Assembly: GCA_947624035.1 (NCBI GenBank)
Contig: CANQIH010000004.1
Span: 1 to 33,820, forward strand
Direction of reading: 5' to 3'
Length of the DNA stretch: 33,820 bases
Source of the DNA: an uncultured Oscillospiraceae bacterium
GTDB lineage: Bacteria > Bacillota > Clostridia > Oscillospirales > Oscillospiraceae
Part shown: one piece after another, positions 13,523-23,400 of the stretch
How positions within the stretch are numbered: the first letter of the stretch is position 1
Layout: the number at the start of each line of letters is the position of its first letter
Position numbers and translations under genes: made by a program
Notes under the pieces: model-generated
What the model was told of the DNA's origin: nothing
Databases searched by the model: none
The model's input: the letters and a program-made list of their open reading frames with translations, nothing else

Positions 13523-13536
13523 TGTTATACTATAAT
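13523..13536 (+). promoter_or_regulatory. Extended -10 promoter of the CobW operon
   Basis: TGTTATACT (TGnTATACT) overlaps a second TATAAT at 13531-13536. It sits about 100 nt upstream of the first GTPase gene. An imperfect ACACCG...CGATGTGT dyad at about 13565-13588 lies in the leader. Confidence 0.5.
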
Positions 13537-13627
13537 TTGATGCGGTTTCCATATCCTGCATTATACACCGACCGCGGGGCCGATGTGTGAACAGTTTATT
13601 ATCTCTATTCTCAGAAAGGCGATACAC

Positions 13628-14818
13628 ATGACCAGGATCGACATTTTTTCAGGCTTTCTCGGCGCCGGGAAGACGACGCTCATCAAGAAGCTCCTCAAAG
13701 AGGCCTATGCCGGGGAGAAGCTGGTGCTCATCGAAAATGAGTTCGGTGAGATCGGCATCGACGGCGGCTTTCTGAAGGACGCGGGCGTCATCGTCAACGA
13801 GATCGAGTCCGGCTGCATCTGCTGCAGCCTCACCGGCGACTTCCGGGAGGCCCTGCACATGGTGGCCGAGCAGTACCACCCCGACCGCATCCTCATCGAG
13901 CCGTCAGGCGTGGGAAAGCTGTCGGAGATCGTGGCGGCGGTCCAGTCCGCCGGGGACCAGTTCCAGCTGGGCGGGCTCACCACCGTGGTGGACGCCGCCA
14001 AGGCCAAAATGTATATCAAGAACTTCGGCGAGTTCTTCAATAACCAGGTCCAGTCCGCCAACTGCATCGTCCTCAGCCGCACCGGCAGCCTCTCCCAGGA
14101 GAAGATCGCCCAGGCCGAGGCCCTGCTGCGGGAGAAAAACCCCGAGGCGGTCATCGTCTCCACCGACTGGTCCCAGCTCACCGGCCAGCAGATCCTGGAC
14201 GCCATCGATAAGCGCAGCTCCATCTCCTCGGAGCTGGCCGCCCTGCTGGAGGAGCACTACCGGGAGGAGGCCGAAGAGGACGAAGAGTGCGACGACCCCG
14301 ACTGCGAGTGCCACCATCATCACCATCACGATGATGACCACGACGAGCACGAGCATCATCACCACCATCATGACGATGACGAGGATGATCACGACCACGA
14401 CCATCACCACCATCATGACCATGACGAGGATGATGACGAGCACGAGTGCTGCCACCATCATGACCATGACGAGGACCATGACCACGACGGCCATGAGCAC
14501 CACCATCACCATCACCACCATCATCACCACGGCCACGACGCCGACGAGGTGTTCCAGAGCTGGGGCGCGGAGACCTCCAAAAAATACACCGCGGAGGAGA
14601 TCGGCGCGGCCCTGGACAAGCTGGCCGACGGCGAGGCCTACGGCATGATCATCCGGGCCAAGGGCTATGTGGCCGCCCCCGATGGCACCTGGGTCCACTT
14701 CGACTACACCCCCGGCGAGAAGGACGTGCGCACCGGTCCCGCCAACGTGGCCGGGCGCATCTGCGTCATCGGCGCGGGCCTGAAGGAGGACGCGGTAAAG
14801 GAGCTGTTCGGGCTGTGA
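13628..14818 (+). CDS. CobW/COG0523-type GTPase metallochaperone with giant His/Asp tract, 396 aa
   Basis: ATG 13628 (MTRIDIFSGFLGAGKTT) follows AAAGGCG; the ORF opens 15 codons earlier without an SD. G1 is GFLGAGKTT, the CxCC metal site is SGCICCSLTG, and the Walker B region is ILIEPSGVG, all canonical. The G4 motif NKxD is replaced by SRTG (IVLSRTGSLS). Residues about 228-315 are an extraordinary His/Asp/Glu tract with over 50 His and some Cys. A C-terminal CobW_C domain follows (about 320-396, TWVHFDYTPGE). The family moves metal, mostly Zn, to client proteins using GTP. The His tract implies metal storage or sensing. It overlaps the next gene by GTGA. Confidence 0.88.
   Translation: MTRIDIFSGFLGAGKTTLIKKLLKEAYAGEKLVLIENEFGEIGIDGGFLKDAGVIVNEIESGCICCSLTGDFREALHMVAEQYHPDRILIEPSGVGKLSEIVAAVQSAGDQFQLGGLTTVVDAAKAKMYIKNFGEFFNNQVQSANCIVLSRTGSLSQEKIAQAEALLREKNPEAVIVSTDWSQLTGQQILDAIDKRSSISSELAALLEEHYREEAEEDEECDDPDCECHHHHHHDDDHDEHEHHHHHHDDDEDDHDHDHHHHHDHDEDDDEHECCHHHDHDEDHDHDGHEHHHHHHHHHHHGHDADEVFQSWGAETSKKYTAEEIGAALDKLADGEAYGMIIRAKGYVAAPDGTWVHFDYTPGEKDVRTGPANVAGRICVIGAGLKEDAVKELFGL
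14311..14540 (+). repeat. CAY/GAY simple-repeat tract encoding His/Asp
   Basis: Long runs of CATCAC and GATGAC triplets encode the metal-binding tract. The antisense frame gives a spurious Met/Val-rich hydrophobic ORF. The tract is likely to vary in length among strains by slippage. Confidence 0.8.
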
Positions 14819-15759
14819 AGCAGATCCCCGTGTATCTGTTCACCGGCTTTCTGGAGGCCGGCAAGACCAAGTTCATCCAGGAGACATTGGAGGACCCCCG
14901 CTTCAACAGCGGCGAGCGGACGCTGCTGCTGCTGTGCGAGGAGGGGGAGATGGAGTACGAGCCGGACAAGTTCGCCAAGGGCAACGTGTTCCTGGAGGTC
15001 ATAGAAGACGAGGGGGACCTCCAGCCCGATACCCTCCAGGCCCTCTATGACAAGCACCGGGCCGACCGGGTGATGGTGGAGTACAACGGCATGTGGATGC
15101 TGGACAGCCTCTACCAGCGGATGCCGGAGGCCTGGGTGGTGGCCCAGGAGTTCCTGTTCGCGGACGCCAACACTTTCGTGAGCTACAACGCCAACATGCG
15201 CCAGTTCGTCTATGACAAGCTGCGCAGCTGCGAGCTGGTGGTATTCAACAGGTGCGGGCCGGCCGTGGACCGGATGGAGCTGCACAAGATCGTCCGGGCG
15301 GCCAGCCGCCGGGCGGACATCGCCTACGAGGCCCCGGACGGCAAGGTGGAGTACGACGAGATCGAGGACCCCCTGCCCTTTGACCTGGACGCCCCGGTGG
15401 TGGATATCAAGGACGAGGATTACGCCCTCTTTTACTCCGACCTCTCCGCCGACATGGGCAAGTACAGCGGCAAGACCGTGCGCTACAAGGGCATGGCCGT
15501 GAAGAGCCCCCGCCTCGCGGAGGACACCTTTGTCTTCGGCCGCCAGCTCATGACCTGCTGCGCCAACGACATCCAGTTCACCGGCCTGGTGTGCCGCTGG
15601 CCGGAGGCCAGGACCCTGGCCAAGGGCGAGTGGGTCACCGTCACGGCCACCATCGCCATCAAGTGGCACCGGGGCTACGGCCGGAAGGGCCCGGTGCTCA
15701 CCGCCACCCACGTGGAGCACGCGGAGCCCCCTGAGCAGCCGGTGGCCACCTTCTACTGA
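14815..15759 (+). CDS. CobW-like GTPase fused to a DUF1980/TIGR03943-like C-terminal domain, 314 aa
   Basis: Starts at GTG overlapping the previous stop (GTGA), so translation is coupled. N-terminal P-loop IPVYLFTGFLEAGKTKF; the CxCC motif of CobW proteins is absent and G4 is degenerate (VVFNRCG). The C-terminal domain about 215-300 (GKTVRYKGMAV, FVFGRQLMTCCANDIQFTGLVC, EWVTVTATI) resembles the OB-like domain of YcgQ/TIGR03943 proteins, with the MTCC(A/N)D signature. Such proteins usually pair with a YcgR-type permease in metal homeostasis; none is found here. The fusion suggests an accessory GTPase for the same metal pathway. Confidence 0.8.
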   Translation: MKQIPVYLFTGFLEAGKTKFIQETLEDPRFNSGERTLLLLCEEGEMEYEPDKFAKGNVFLEVIEDEGDLQPDTLQALYDKHRADRVMVEYNGMWMLDSLYQRMPEAWVVAQEFLFADANTFVSYNANMRQFVYDKLRSCELVVFNRCGPAVDRMELHKIVRAASRRADIAYEAPDGKVEYDEIEDPLPFDLDAPVVDIKDEDYALFYSDLSADMGKYSGKTVRYKGMAVKSPRLAEDTFVFGRQLMTCCANDIQFTGLVCRWPEARTLAKGEWVTVTATIAIKWHRGYGRKGPVLTATHVEHAEPPEQPVATFY

Positions 15760-15779
15760 CCTATCCCGCAAAATACACG

Positions 15780-15814
15780 GCCCCCGGCGCGGGATGACTG
15801 CCCGCGCCGGGGGC
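15780..15814 (+). terminator. GC-rich hairpin after the GTPase operon
   Basis: GCCCCCGGCGCGGG and CCCGCGCCGGGGGC form a perfect 14-bp stem with a 7-nt loop. No real T run follows, so termination efficiency is uncertain. Confidence 0.6.
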
Positions 15815-15830
15815 TCTCCATGATATGCCG

Positions 15831-15859
15831 TTGATTTTCGGCCGTCTTTCCGGTATTAT
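15831..15859 (+). promoter_or_regulatory. Promoter of the 373-aa gene
   Basis: TTGATT (15831-15836), 17-nt spacer, TATTAT (15854-15859), about 50 nt before the ATG. Confidence 0.65.
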
Positions 15860-15910
15860 AGCGTTATCGGTTTGTAGTGTTATCTATGCAGCGCTGAAAA
15901 GGGGCAAAGA

Positions 15911-17032
15911 ATGAGCAGAGAAGTGGCCGCCGCGTCTGCGGCGGACTATGACGCCATCATGTACGGGCACATGACGCCCGCCATGGCCGCGGCCTACCTC
16001 CAGGACGGCCGCGTCTCGCTGCGCACCTTTGCCGAGACGCTCCGGGAAATGTACCCCGGCGGGGACGCCCTGGACCGGCTGACGGACTTCTTTTGCCGCT
16101 ATACCGACCCCGCCGCCCAGCGGTCCGTGCGCCGGAAGATACGCAACTGGCTTTCCGGGCGCCACGCGCCCTCCAGCCGGGAGGACATCTTCCTCATCGC
16201 CTACGCCCTGGAGCTGAGCGAGCAGCAGCTGGACCGGCTGCTGTGCCTGTGCACGGACACGGGCATCCAGTACCGGGACGGGCGGGACGCGGTGTTCGCC
16301 TGGTTCCTGCGCATGGCCAGGTCCTACGACGAGGCCGCGGCCTTTTACGCCAGTCTGCCCCCGGCCCCGGGGATGGAGGCGGCGGAGGACCCCGGCGCCT
16401 CCCGGGTTACCCACGAGATATACAACGATCTTATGCACATCCGCACCGAGGAGGAGCTGCGGACCTTCTACCTCCGCAACCTGGACCGGTTCGGCAGCCT
16501 GCACCTGCGGGCGTACTACTACTTTGAACTCTATCTGCGCCAGCTCATCCGCCCCGCGCCGCCCTGGGCGGACGAGGAGGAGCGGGACTGGTCCGTGGAG
16601 ACGGTGGTGGACACCTACCTCTCCCTGCACATGCCCCGGGGCCGGGTCCGCCAGGGCTACAGCCTGGTCCAGCGGCTCATCCGCCAGAACTGGCCCAACG
16701 CCACCAGCCTCAAGAACATCCGCCTGCACAAGGAGGACGTGCCCCGCAAGCTCCTGCTGCTGCTCTATGTGGCCACGGAGAACGTGGGCGTGGAGGACAG
16801 CCCCTTCTATGACGACGCCGGCGAGGAGGACCTGACCGTAGAGGAGCGGGTGGAGGACCACTGGTGGACCCTCAACGCCCTGCTCACCGACTGCGGCATG
16901 GCGCCCCTGGACCCCCGGAACGCCACGGACTGGCTGTTTCTGTACGCCATGTGCTGCGACCCGGACGAGTCCATGAGCGACCGCCTCTCCCAGGTCATCG
17001 ACCACATGTTCAAAAACGTGCGGGAGTCATGA
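15911..17032 (+). CDS. HTH-domain regulatory protein of unknown family, 373 aa
   Basis: ATG 15911 follows AAAGGGG at 7 nt. It is all-helical by composition, with no signal peptide or TM. Residues about 60-130 (VRRKIRNWLSGRHAPSSREDIFLIAYALELSEQQLDRLL) form an XRE-like domain. This closely parallels the macro protein's C-terminus: a basic R(K)KI start, an (A/K)PS segment, then A(I)ALELS and LL. A shorter helical segment with DAVFAWFLRMARSYDEAAAFYASL follows in both. The remaining 200 residues look like helical repeats of a TPR-like or scaffold kind. It converges on the kinase array across a shared terminator. Possibly a kinase-pathway regulator; that is inference from neighbours. Confidence 0.75.
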   Translation: MSREVAAASAADYDAIMYGHMTPAMAAAYLQDGRVSLRTFAETLREMYPGGDALDRLTDFFCRYTDPAAQRSVRRKIRNWLSGRHAPSSREDIFLIAYALELSEQQLDRLLCLCTDTGIQYRDGRDAVFAWFLRMARSYDEAAAFYASLPPAPGMEAAEDPGASRVTHEIYNDLMHIRTEEELRTFYLRNLDRFGSLHLRAYYYFELYLRQLIRPAPPWADEEERDWSVETVVDTYLSLHMPRGRVRQGYSLVQRLIRQNWPNATSLKNIRLHKEDVPRKLLLLLYVATENVGVEDSPFYDDAGEEDLTVEERVEDHWWTLNALLTDCGMAPLDPRNATDWLFLYAMCCDPDESMSDRLSQVIDHMFKNVRES

Positions 17033-17046
17033 ACAGCATACGAAAA

Positions 17047-17082
17047 TCGCCCCGGCGGGGATATCCCGCCGGGGCGGCTTTG
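17047..17082. terminator. Bidirectional terminator between the HTH gene and the kinase array
   Basis: CGCCCCGGCGGG and CCCGCCGGGGCG form a 12-bp perfect stem with a short loop, followed by GCTTTGTT on the right and preceded by GAAAAT on the left. Confidence 0.8.
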
Positions 17083-17102
17083 TTCTATTCTGTTTCCGGT
17101 GC

Positions 17103-20100
17103 TCAGGGCTGGATGATCGCCGGTTCGCCCTCCACGGTGTACCTGTCGGTGCCGTCGCCCCGCTCCGATATGATGAGCTCGCCGCTGTTCTGGATGGGCT
17201 GGGATATGTCGATATGGCCGCTTATCTCCATCCTGCTCCGGTTGACGATGGTCCCCTCGGAGGCGGTGCTGGCCGTGCCCCAGCCGCCGAACCACATGTG
17301 GCCGCCGTTGTCCAGCACGGTGTCCCCGTCCATGTACAGGTCCACCGCCTCGAACACCACCTCGCACTCCTCCTCCGTGGTGACGGTGCAGCCTCGCAGG
17401 GTGACGCCCGGGCTGGTGATCCGCACGCTGCCGTATCTCTCCGTCACGTCGATGGCGCAGCCGGTCAGCTCCGTGGGCCCGATGAGGTAGATCTCGCTGT
17501 TTTCCACCGTGAGGGCCATGTCCTCCGCGGCGAAAGCCAGGGTGCCGGGCAGCATGAAAAAGGCGTCCGCCGCCATGACGGCGGTCCCGTCCATATCAAG
17601 GCTCTCCAGCCGCTCCGGCACGAAGCTGGCGTATTCCATGGTCAGCCGGGCCCCGGACAGGTCAAGGCTCCTGCCCTCGCCGGTGAGGATGGCGTTGTCC
17701 GCCATATAGAGCTCGCCCCCGGCCGGCACTGTGAGAGACGACCCCTCCGTCATGAGAAGGCCCGCGCCGTGCAGCAGCCGCAGCTCCGCCGCCTCCAGGG
17801 ACCCCTCCCCGTACAGCACCAGCGCCGTGCCGCTGACGGTGATGGCCGCATCGGGCCCCGCCGTCACCGAGCCGCCGATGTAGAGGGGCTGCCCGATCTC
17901 GACAGGCCCCATGATAACGAGGTCCCCCGGGACGAATACAGCCTCGTCCCCCTCCAGGGCGGCGCGCAGCTCCTCCTCGGTCTGGACGGTGACAGTCCGC
18001 TCCGGCAGCCGTTCCGGCAGGGGCAGCGCCTGGCCGCAGAACCGCCAGTCGATGTTCTCCCCGCTCTCCGCGCTGATGACGCCGGGCCCGAACACCCGGC
18101 CATGCCAGACCGAGGCCCCGTCCTCCGCTGCCACCTCGCCGTGGCGGTTATAGACCGCGCCCAGATAGCTCTCCGCGCCATCGTCCAGCTGAAAGCAGCC
18201 GTCGTTGACCAGCCAGCCGTCGCTGCTGTAGTAGGCGCCGCCGCACACGGTGAAGGTGCCGCTGTTGTAGATGCTGGTGCCGTTGAGCGTGGAGAGGCAG
18301 GACTTCTGCTCGTCCCCCTCCTGGGGGGTGGGCAGGTCCATATCGCCCAGGTTCGAGATGCGGCCGCCTGTAGCGCTCATGTCGACCGTGGCAAGGCGCC
18401 CCAGATTCGTCAGCTGGGCGCCGGTCTCCAGCTCGCAGCCGCCCGCCGTGACCAGCTCGCCATAGTTGAGCAGGGTGCAGCCGCGCCCAAACTCCATGGT
18501 CAGGGCCCGGCCCTGGTCGGTGCAGCCGTCAAATCCGCCATAGTTGAGGACGGCGCTGTCCTCCGCCCGGATGCCGCAGAGAAGCTGGCCGCTGTTCACC
18601 AGTACGCTGTCACGGAGCTGCAGGCCCGCCTCGGTGTTTTCCGGCCACAGCACGCCGTCCTCGCCGATGAACAACGTCTTGCCGGAGATGTCGTACCATT
18701 GGGAGAGTGCGATGCTGCCCCGGATCATCAGCGTGTCGTGGAGCCGCAGCCCCTCGTTCAGGGTCCGCAGGTCCGTGACCTCGTAGGCCAGTTCCGCCTC
18801 CGGGCGGATCACCAGACGGCTGCCCAGGGTCTGGGCCAGCCTCTCGTCGTCGACCAGAAGGTTGGCCCGCTCATCCATGAGGAACACCGCCGTCTCCTCC
18901 CCCGCCGGGGACAGGCGGCCCTCCAGACGGAGCCGTTCACCGCTGCCCTCCAGGGTGACGAGGCCCCGGCAGTCCAGCGTCCCCTCCATCAGCAGGGTAC
19001 CGCCCTCCGGCACGGTGAGCAGGTTGGCGCAGAGCGTGGCGCCCTCCTCCACCAGCAGGGGCTTTTCCAGCACGGTGGTGTCGTTGTCCAGGGTGTTCAG
19101 GTCCAGGGTGGCGCCGCTGCGCAGGATGACGGACGGCACGGTCTCGTCATCCATGAGCTTCATGAGCTCGTCCCGGCTGTAGATGTCGTCCGCAAGCTCC
19201 GTGCCGCCCTCGAAGAGCCTGGACAGGCTCCGGTCCCCCCGGGCCGTCCCGGACCGGGGCCCCAGGGACAGGGCCACCGCGGCGGCCAGGCAGGCAGCGG
19301 CGGCGACGCCCAGGCCGCCCAGGACCCAGGCCCGGCGGCGGGACCAGCGTCCTGACCGGACCGGCGGCATATCCGGCCCGGTCTCCCACGGGGCCTCCTC
19401 CGCCATAGGCCCCTCCTTGTACAGGGCCCGCCGGAAGTCCTCCATGGACTGGAACCGGCGGCGGGTCTGGATGCGCAGGGCCTTGAGCAGCGCCAGCTCC
19501 TGCCGCTTGGTCAGCGGCGCGCCCAGCTTCGTGGGCAGCAGCAGTGTGTCCTCCGGCACCCGGTCCAGGGGCTGGGGCGGGGCCTTGCCGGTGAGCCCGA
19601 AGTAGATGGTGGCGCCCAAGGCGTACACGTCCGTCCAGGGCCCCTGGCCCTTCTGGCGGTACTGCTCGATGGGCGCGTAGCCGTGCTTGATGGCGATGGT
19701 CAAGGTCTCCTGGCCCTGGTCCGCCTCCCGGGCGCAGCCGAAGTCCAGAAGACGCATGGCCCCGTTTTCCAGCATCAGGTTGTCCGGGGAGATGTCCCGG
19801 TGGATGAGGCCGCTCTCGTGGAGCCCGCTCAGCGCCCGGAACACAGGCTCCATCAGGGGCAGCAGCTTCTCCGGCGCCATGGGGCCGTCCCGCTCCACGA
19901 TCTGCTTGAGGGTGACGCCCTCCACGTACTCCATGACGATGTAGGCGGTGTTGTTGGCCTCGAAGTGGTCCAGCACGCCCACGATGGCCGGCTGCTTCTC
20001 CAGCCGGGCCATGATCCGGGCCTCGTCCAGAAACCGCTGGCGGCCCCGCTCGAAGGTCTCCTTCGCGAGGCCGGTAAGGCTCACCAGGGACAGGGACGCG

Positions 20101-20363
20101 GCGCTGTTGCGGGTAGCCCTGTCCAGGGGGTAGTACTCCTTCACCGCGGCCTTCCGGGCCAGGCGGCGGTCGTAGGCCACATAGGTGATGCCAAAGCCGC
20201 CCTCGCCGATGACCCCGCCGACGGTGTACCGGCCCGCCAGGACCGTCCCCGGGGGCAGGTGGTGGGGCGACGGGACATAGGCCGCCGCCGGCTTTCCGCA
20301 GCGGGGGCACACCTCCGCCCCCTCCAGCGCCGTCATGCACCAGGGGCAGTATTCCATCTCCAT
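17103..20363 (-). CDS. Receptor-like Ser/Thr kinase A: zinc ribbon, kinase, TM, beta-solenoid ectodomain, 1086 aa
   Basis: ATG 20363 (MEMEYCPWC) follows GGAGG at 7 nt. Zinc ribbon 5-22 (YCPWC...CPRCG). Kinase about 42-310: GEGGFGITY P-loop, VKEYYP lysine, HRDISPDN loop, LLDFGCA (DFG), then APIEQY and DVYALGATIYFGLTG. Basic RRRAW precedes TM 345-367. The roughly 700-aa ectodomain carries repeated N-x-G rungs (LVNSGQL, VLNYGGF, LLNYGEL, LTNLGRL, ISNLGDM, IYNSGTF, LVNDGCF) and a C-terminal rung group. It is the most diverged member and has no Pro-Thr linker. It has its own promoter. Expected topology: kinase inside, sensor outside. Ligand and substrate unknown. Confidence 0.9.
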   Translation of the reverse strand: MEMEYCPWCMTALEGAEVCPRCGKPAAAYVPSPHHLPPGTVLAGRYTVGGVIGEGGFGITYVAYDRRLARKAAVKEYYPLDRATRNSAASLSLVSLTGLAKETFERGRQRFLDEARIMARLEKQPAIVGVLDHFEANNTAYIVMEYVEGVTLKQIVERDGPMAPEKLLPLMEPVFRALSGLHESGLIHRDISPDNLMLENGAMRLLDFGCAREADQGQETLTIAIKHGYAPIEQYRQKGQGPWTDVYALGATIYFGLTGKAPPQPLDRVPEDTLLLPTKLGAPLTKRQELALLKALRIQTRRRFQSMEDFRRALYKEGPMAEEAPWETGPDMPPVRSGRWSRRRAWVLGGLGVAAAACLAAAVALSLGPRSGTARGDRSLSRLFEGGTELADDIYSRDELMKLMDDETVPSVILRSGATLDLNTLDNDTTVLEKPLLVEEGATLCANLLTVPEGGTLLMEGTLDCRGLVTLEGSGERLRLEGRLSPAGEETAVFLMDERANLLVDDERLAQTLGSRLVIRPEAELAYEVTDLRTLNEGLRLHDTLMIRGSIALSQWYDISGKTLFIGEDGVLWPENTEAGLQLRDSVLVNSGQLLCGIRAEDSAVLNYGGFDGCTDQGRALTMEFGRGCTLLNYGELVTAGGCELETGAQLTNLGRLATVDMSATGGRISNLGDMDLPTPQEGDEQKSCLSTLNGTSIYNSGTFTVCGGAYYSSDGWLVNDGCFQLDDGAESYLGAVYNRHGEVAAEDGASVWHGRVFGPGVISAESGENIDWRFCGQALPLPERLPERTVTVQTEEELRAALEGDEAVFVPGDLVIMGPVEIGQPLYIGGSVTAGPDAAITVSGTALVLYGEGSLEAAELRLLHGAGLLMTEGSSLTVPAGGELYMADNAILTGEGRSLDLSGARLTMEYASFVPERLESLDMDGTAVMAADAFFMLPGTLAFAAEDMALTVENSEIYLIGPTELTGCAIDVTERYGSVRITSPGVTLRGCTVTTEEECEVVFEAVDLYMDGDTVLDNGGHMWFGGWGTASTASEGTIVNRSRMEISGHIDISQPIQNSGELIISERGDGTDRYTVEGEPAIIQP

Positions 20364-20396
20364 CGCCTCACCTCCTCACCTTCTCAGTTATACTTT

Positions 20397-20425
20397 ATTA
20401 TACCGTCTGTTGGCGTTTTTCTCAA
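20397..20425 (-). promoter_or_regulatory. Promoter of kinase A
   Basis: On the minus strand TTGAGA, 17-nt spacer, TATAAT, in the 63-bp gap behind kinase B. It lets kinase A be expressed apart from the other four. Confidence 0.75.
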
Positions 20426-20426
20426 C

Positions 20427-23400
20427 TCACTCGTCGTATATGGCGTGTTCTCCGACGACCTCCACGAGCTGCCCATCCCCGTGATAGTGCAGCTCGCCCC
20501 GGTTGAGGACCGGCAGTTTGACGTCCGTCTCCTCCGCCTCGGTCCAGTCCATATACCCCGCGTTGGTGATGTGGCTCTGGCGGTCCATGGTGATGGTGCG
20601 CTCCAGCCAGCCGTCGATACTGGCGTACCCGGCGTTATAGAGGGCGCTCCCGGCCAGCTCCAGTCTGGCGGGCCGGAGGACGATCGTACACCCCTCCGAG
20701 GCCGAGGAGATCTGGCTGTCCTGGAAGACGGCGCTCCGCCCCGCGACCTCCAGGATGCTCTCCTGATCCGGGCCGCTGACCGTGAGGTCGATGTCGGCCC
20801 CGTTCAGCCGGACCTCCCCCAGCAGGCGGACGGTGCTGTCCTCCGCCGAGATGGTCATGTCCCTGGCGGAGAACGCCTCGGACATGGGCGTCATGAACAG
20901 GGAGCGGGAGGCCGCCGTGACCTGGGCACTGTTCATGGCCAGGCTGTCCGCCCGCATGGGGATGAAGCAGGCGCGGTCACGGAGGGACACCTGGGCCCCT
21001 GTGAGGTCGATGCTGCCGCCGGCGGCGAACAGCGCGGAGGACTCCGCCTCCAGCGTCTCCGTCACCTTCAGGCTGCCGCCGCCGCTGACGCTGAGCTTGG
21101 CGAACCACCCGGTGCCGCTGTCCGCCTCCAGGCGGAGGTCGTCCGTCACCAGGCTGCCGCCCCCGCAGATGTACACCTGGCCGCCGGACACGGTGACCGA
21201 CGGCGCCGTGACCTTCCCGCAGATGTACAGCGTACCGGCCACCACCAGCCGCTGATTGAGCTCGATGTCCCGGACGACACGCCCCTTCTCGCCGGCGGCG
21301 GCGGAGGCCCAGAGGGCGTCCGCGCTCTCCACCACGGTGCAGTCAGCGGGTATGAGTCCCGCCTGGCTGTCCGTCTGGAAGGAGGCAAGGCTGTCCGTGG
21401 CCAGCCGGGCCGTGCCCGGGCCGTAGACCACCCCGGCGGGCCAGCTCTCCCCGCCCACGGTCACGGAGCCGTTCATGTTGTAGATGCTGCCCGCGCCATA
21501 GCCCAGGCCGTCCTGGATGTCGATGGTGCCGCCGTCGTTCACGGTCCAGCCGTACAGGTCCAGCTCCGAGCCCCGCTCACAGACTATCGTTCCGCTGTTG
21601 TAGAGGACGGAGTCCCACTCCGTGCCGAGGAGGGCCGCGTGGTCCATACCGCTGGCCTCCGACATCTCCGGCAGCAGGAGCCGGCCCAGATTCACCATAT
21701 CGGCGCCCACCATGTACATATCCCGCGCCGTGACCGTCCCGGTGTTCAGCAGCAGGCCGTCGTCCCATATCCGGGCGAAGAGGTCCTGCTCCAGGTCGCC
21801 GAAGTTCAGCAGCAGGACGCCGCCCTCCAGATAGTATCCCTCCGTATGGCTGTCGAAGGGCTCGATGGAGCCGTAATTATAGATGACCGTGTCGTCGTCG
21901 GCCCAGATCGCCGCCCGGATCGTCCCGCAGTTCACCAGGGTGCAGTGTCCGTCGCCGTAGCTTTCAAAGCACAGCGTGGACTCTCCTCCCGAATCACGGC
22001 CGCGTACGCGCACCGTCACGCCCTCGCTGACCCACACGTACGCACAGTCGAAGGTATAGTCTGCAGGCAGGCTGATGCTCTGGTCGATGGAGATCGGCTT
22101 GCCGGAGGCCACGGCGGCGGCCAGGTCCTCCACCGCGGTGACGGAGACGGCGTTTTCCGGCTTCCGGGGCGTGATCTGCACATGGGTGCCCATGCGCCCC
22201 AGAAGGCCGCTGTCCGCCAGGGCCAGGTTCTGCCCGTCGTCCATGAGGATGACGGCGCAGTCCTGCCCCTCGCCGGTGAGGCCGCCGGTCTCATTCACAT
22301 ATAGCCGCGTGCCGCTGCCCTCCAGGGTGATGAGGCCCCGGCAGTCCAGTGTGCCGTCCACCTGCAGGGCGGAGCCGTCGGGCACGCGCAGGTGGTTGGC
22401 CCGCAGCGCGGCGCCCTCCCTCACCAGCAGGGGCTTTGGGAGGACGTACTCGCCGCTGCCGCCCGCGTTCAGGTCCAGCACCGCGCCCGCCTCCAGGGCC
22501 ACGGCCTTGACGCCGTCGCTCTCCATGAGGCTCTCCAGGTCGTCCCGGCCGTAGACGCCGGCGGCGATGGTCTGGGCGTTATCGAAAGTGTTCTCTTTCA
22601 GGGCCTTGCCGCTGCCCGGGTCGTGGACGGCGGAGTCCGGATGGCTGTCGCGCCAGGACAAAAAGCCCAGCACGCCCGCCACAAGCGCCACGGCGGCCAG
22701 GCTCAGGACGGCCCAGAGGCCGGTGCGGCGGCCGGATCGCTTCTGCTGCTGCTTTTGCTGCTTCTCCTGCTGCTTCTGCTGCCGGGCCTCCTGCTCCTGG
22801 CGTTTTTTCTCCTCGGCGGCCCGGCGGCGCTCCTCCTCCAGCCGCTTTTTCTCCCGGGCCTGCTCCTCCCGGCGGCGAAGCTCCTCCTTCTCCTCCGGGA
22901 ACAGGCCGTCGTACAGCGCGTCGTGCAGGTCCTCCATGGACTGGAGCCGCCCCTGGGGCGCGGCGTTCATGCCCCGCAGCAGCGCCTTTTCCTCCGTCTC
23001 CGTCAGCGCCGCCCCCAGCTTGATGGGCAGCATCAGCGTGTCCTCCACCAGCCGGTCCGGGGCCCGGGGCGGCACCACGCCGGTGAGGCAGTAGTATATC
23101 GTCGCGCTCAGGGCGTACACGTCCGTCCAGGGGCCCTGGCCCTTCTGGCCGTACTGCTCCATGGGGGCATAGCCGTGCTTGAGGGTCACGGTCTGGGTCT
23201 CGCTGCCCTCCGCCTCCCGGGCGCAGCCGAAGTCCAGCAGCCGGGCGCGGCCGTCCTCCACCATGATGTTGTCCGGGGAGATGTCCCGGTGGATGAGCCC
23301 GGTCTTATGGAGCGTGGCCAGCGCCCCGAATATGGGCTCGATGAGCGGCAGCAGCTCCCCCGGCGGGATGTGGCCCCGCCGCTCGGTCATGGTCTTGAGG

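Noticed and set aside
13904-14698. Minus-strand ORF rich in Met and Val, looking like a membrane protein
   Set aside because: It is the antisense reading of the CAY/GAY tract that encodes the His/Asp metal-binding region.
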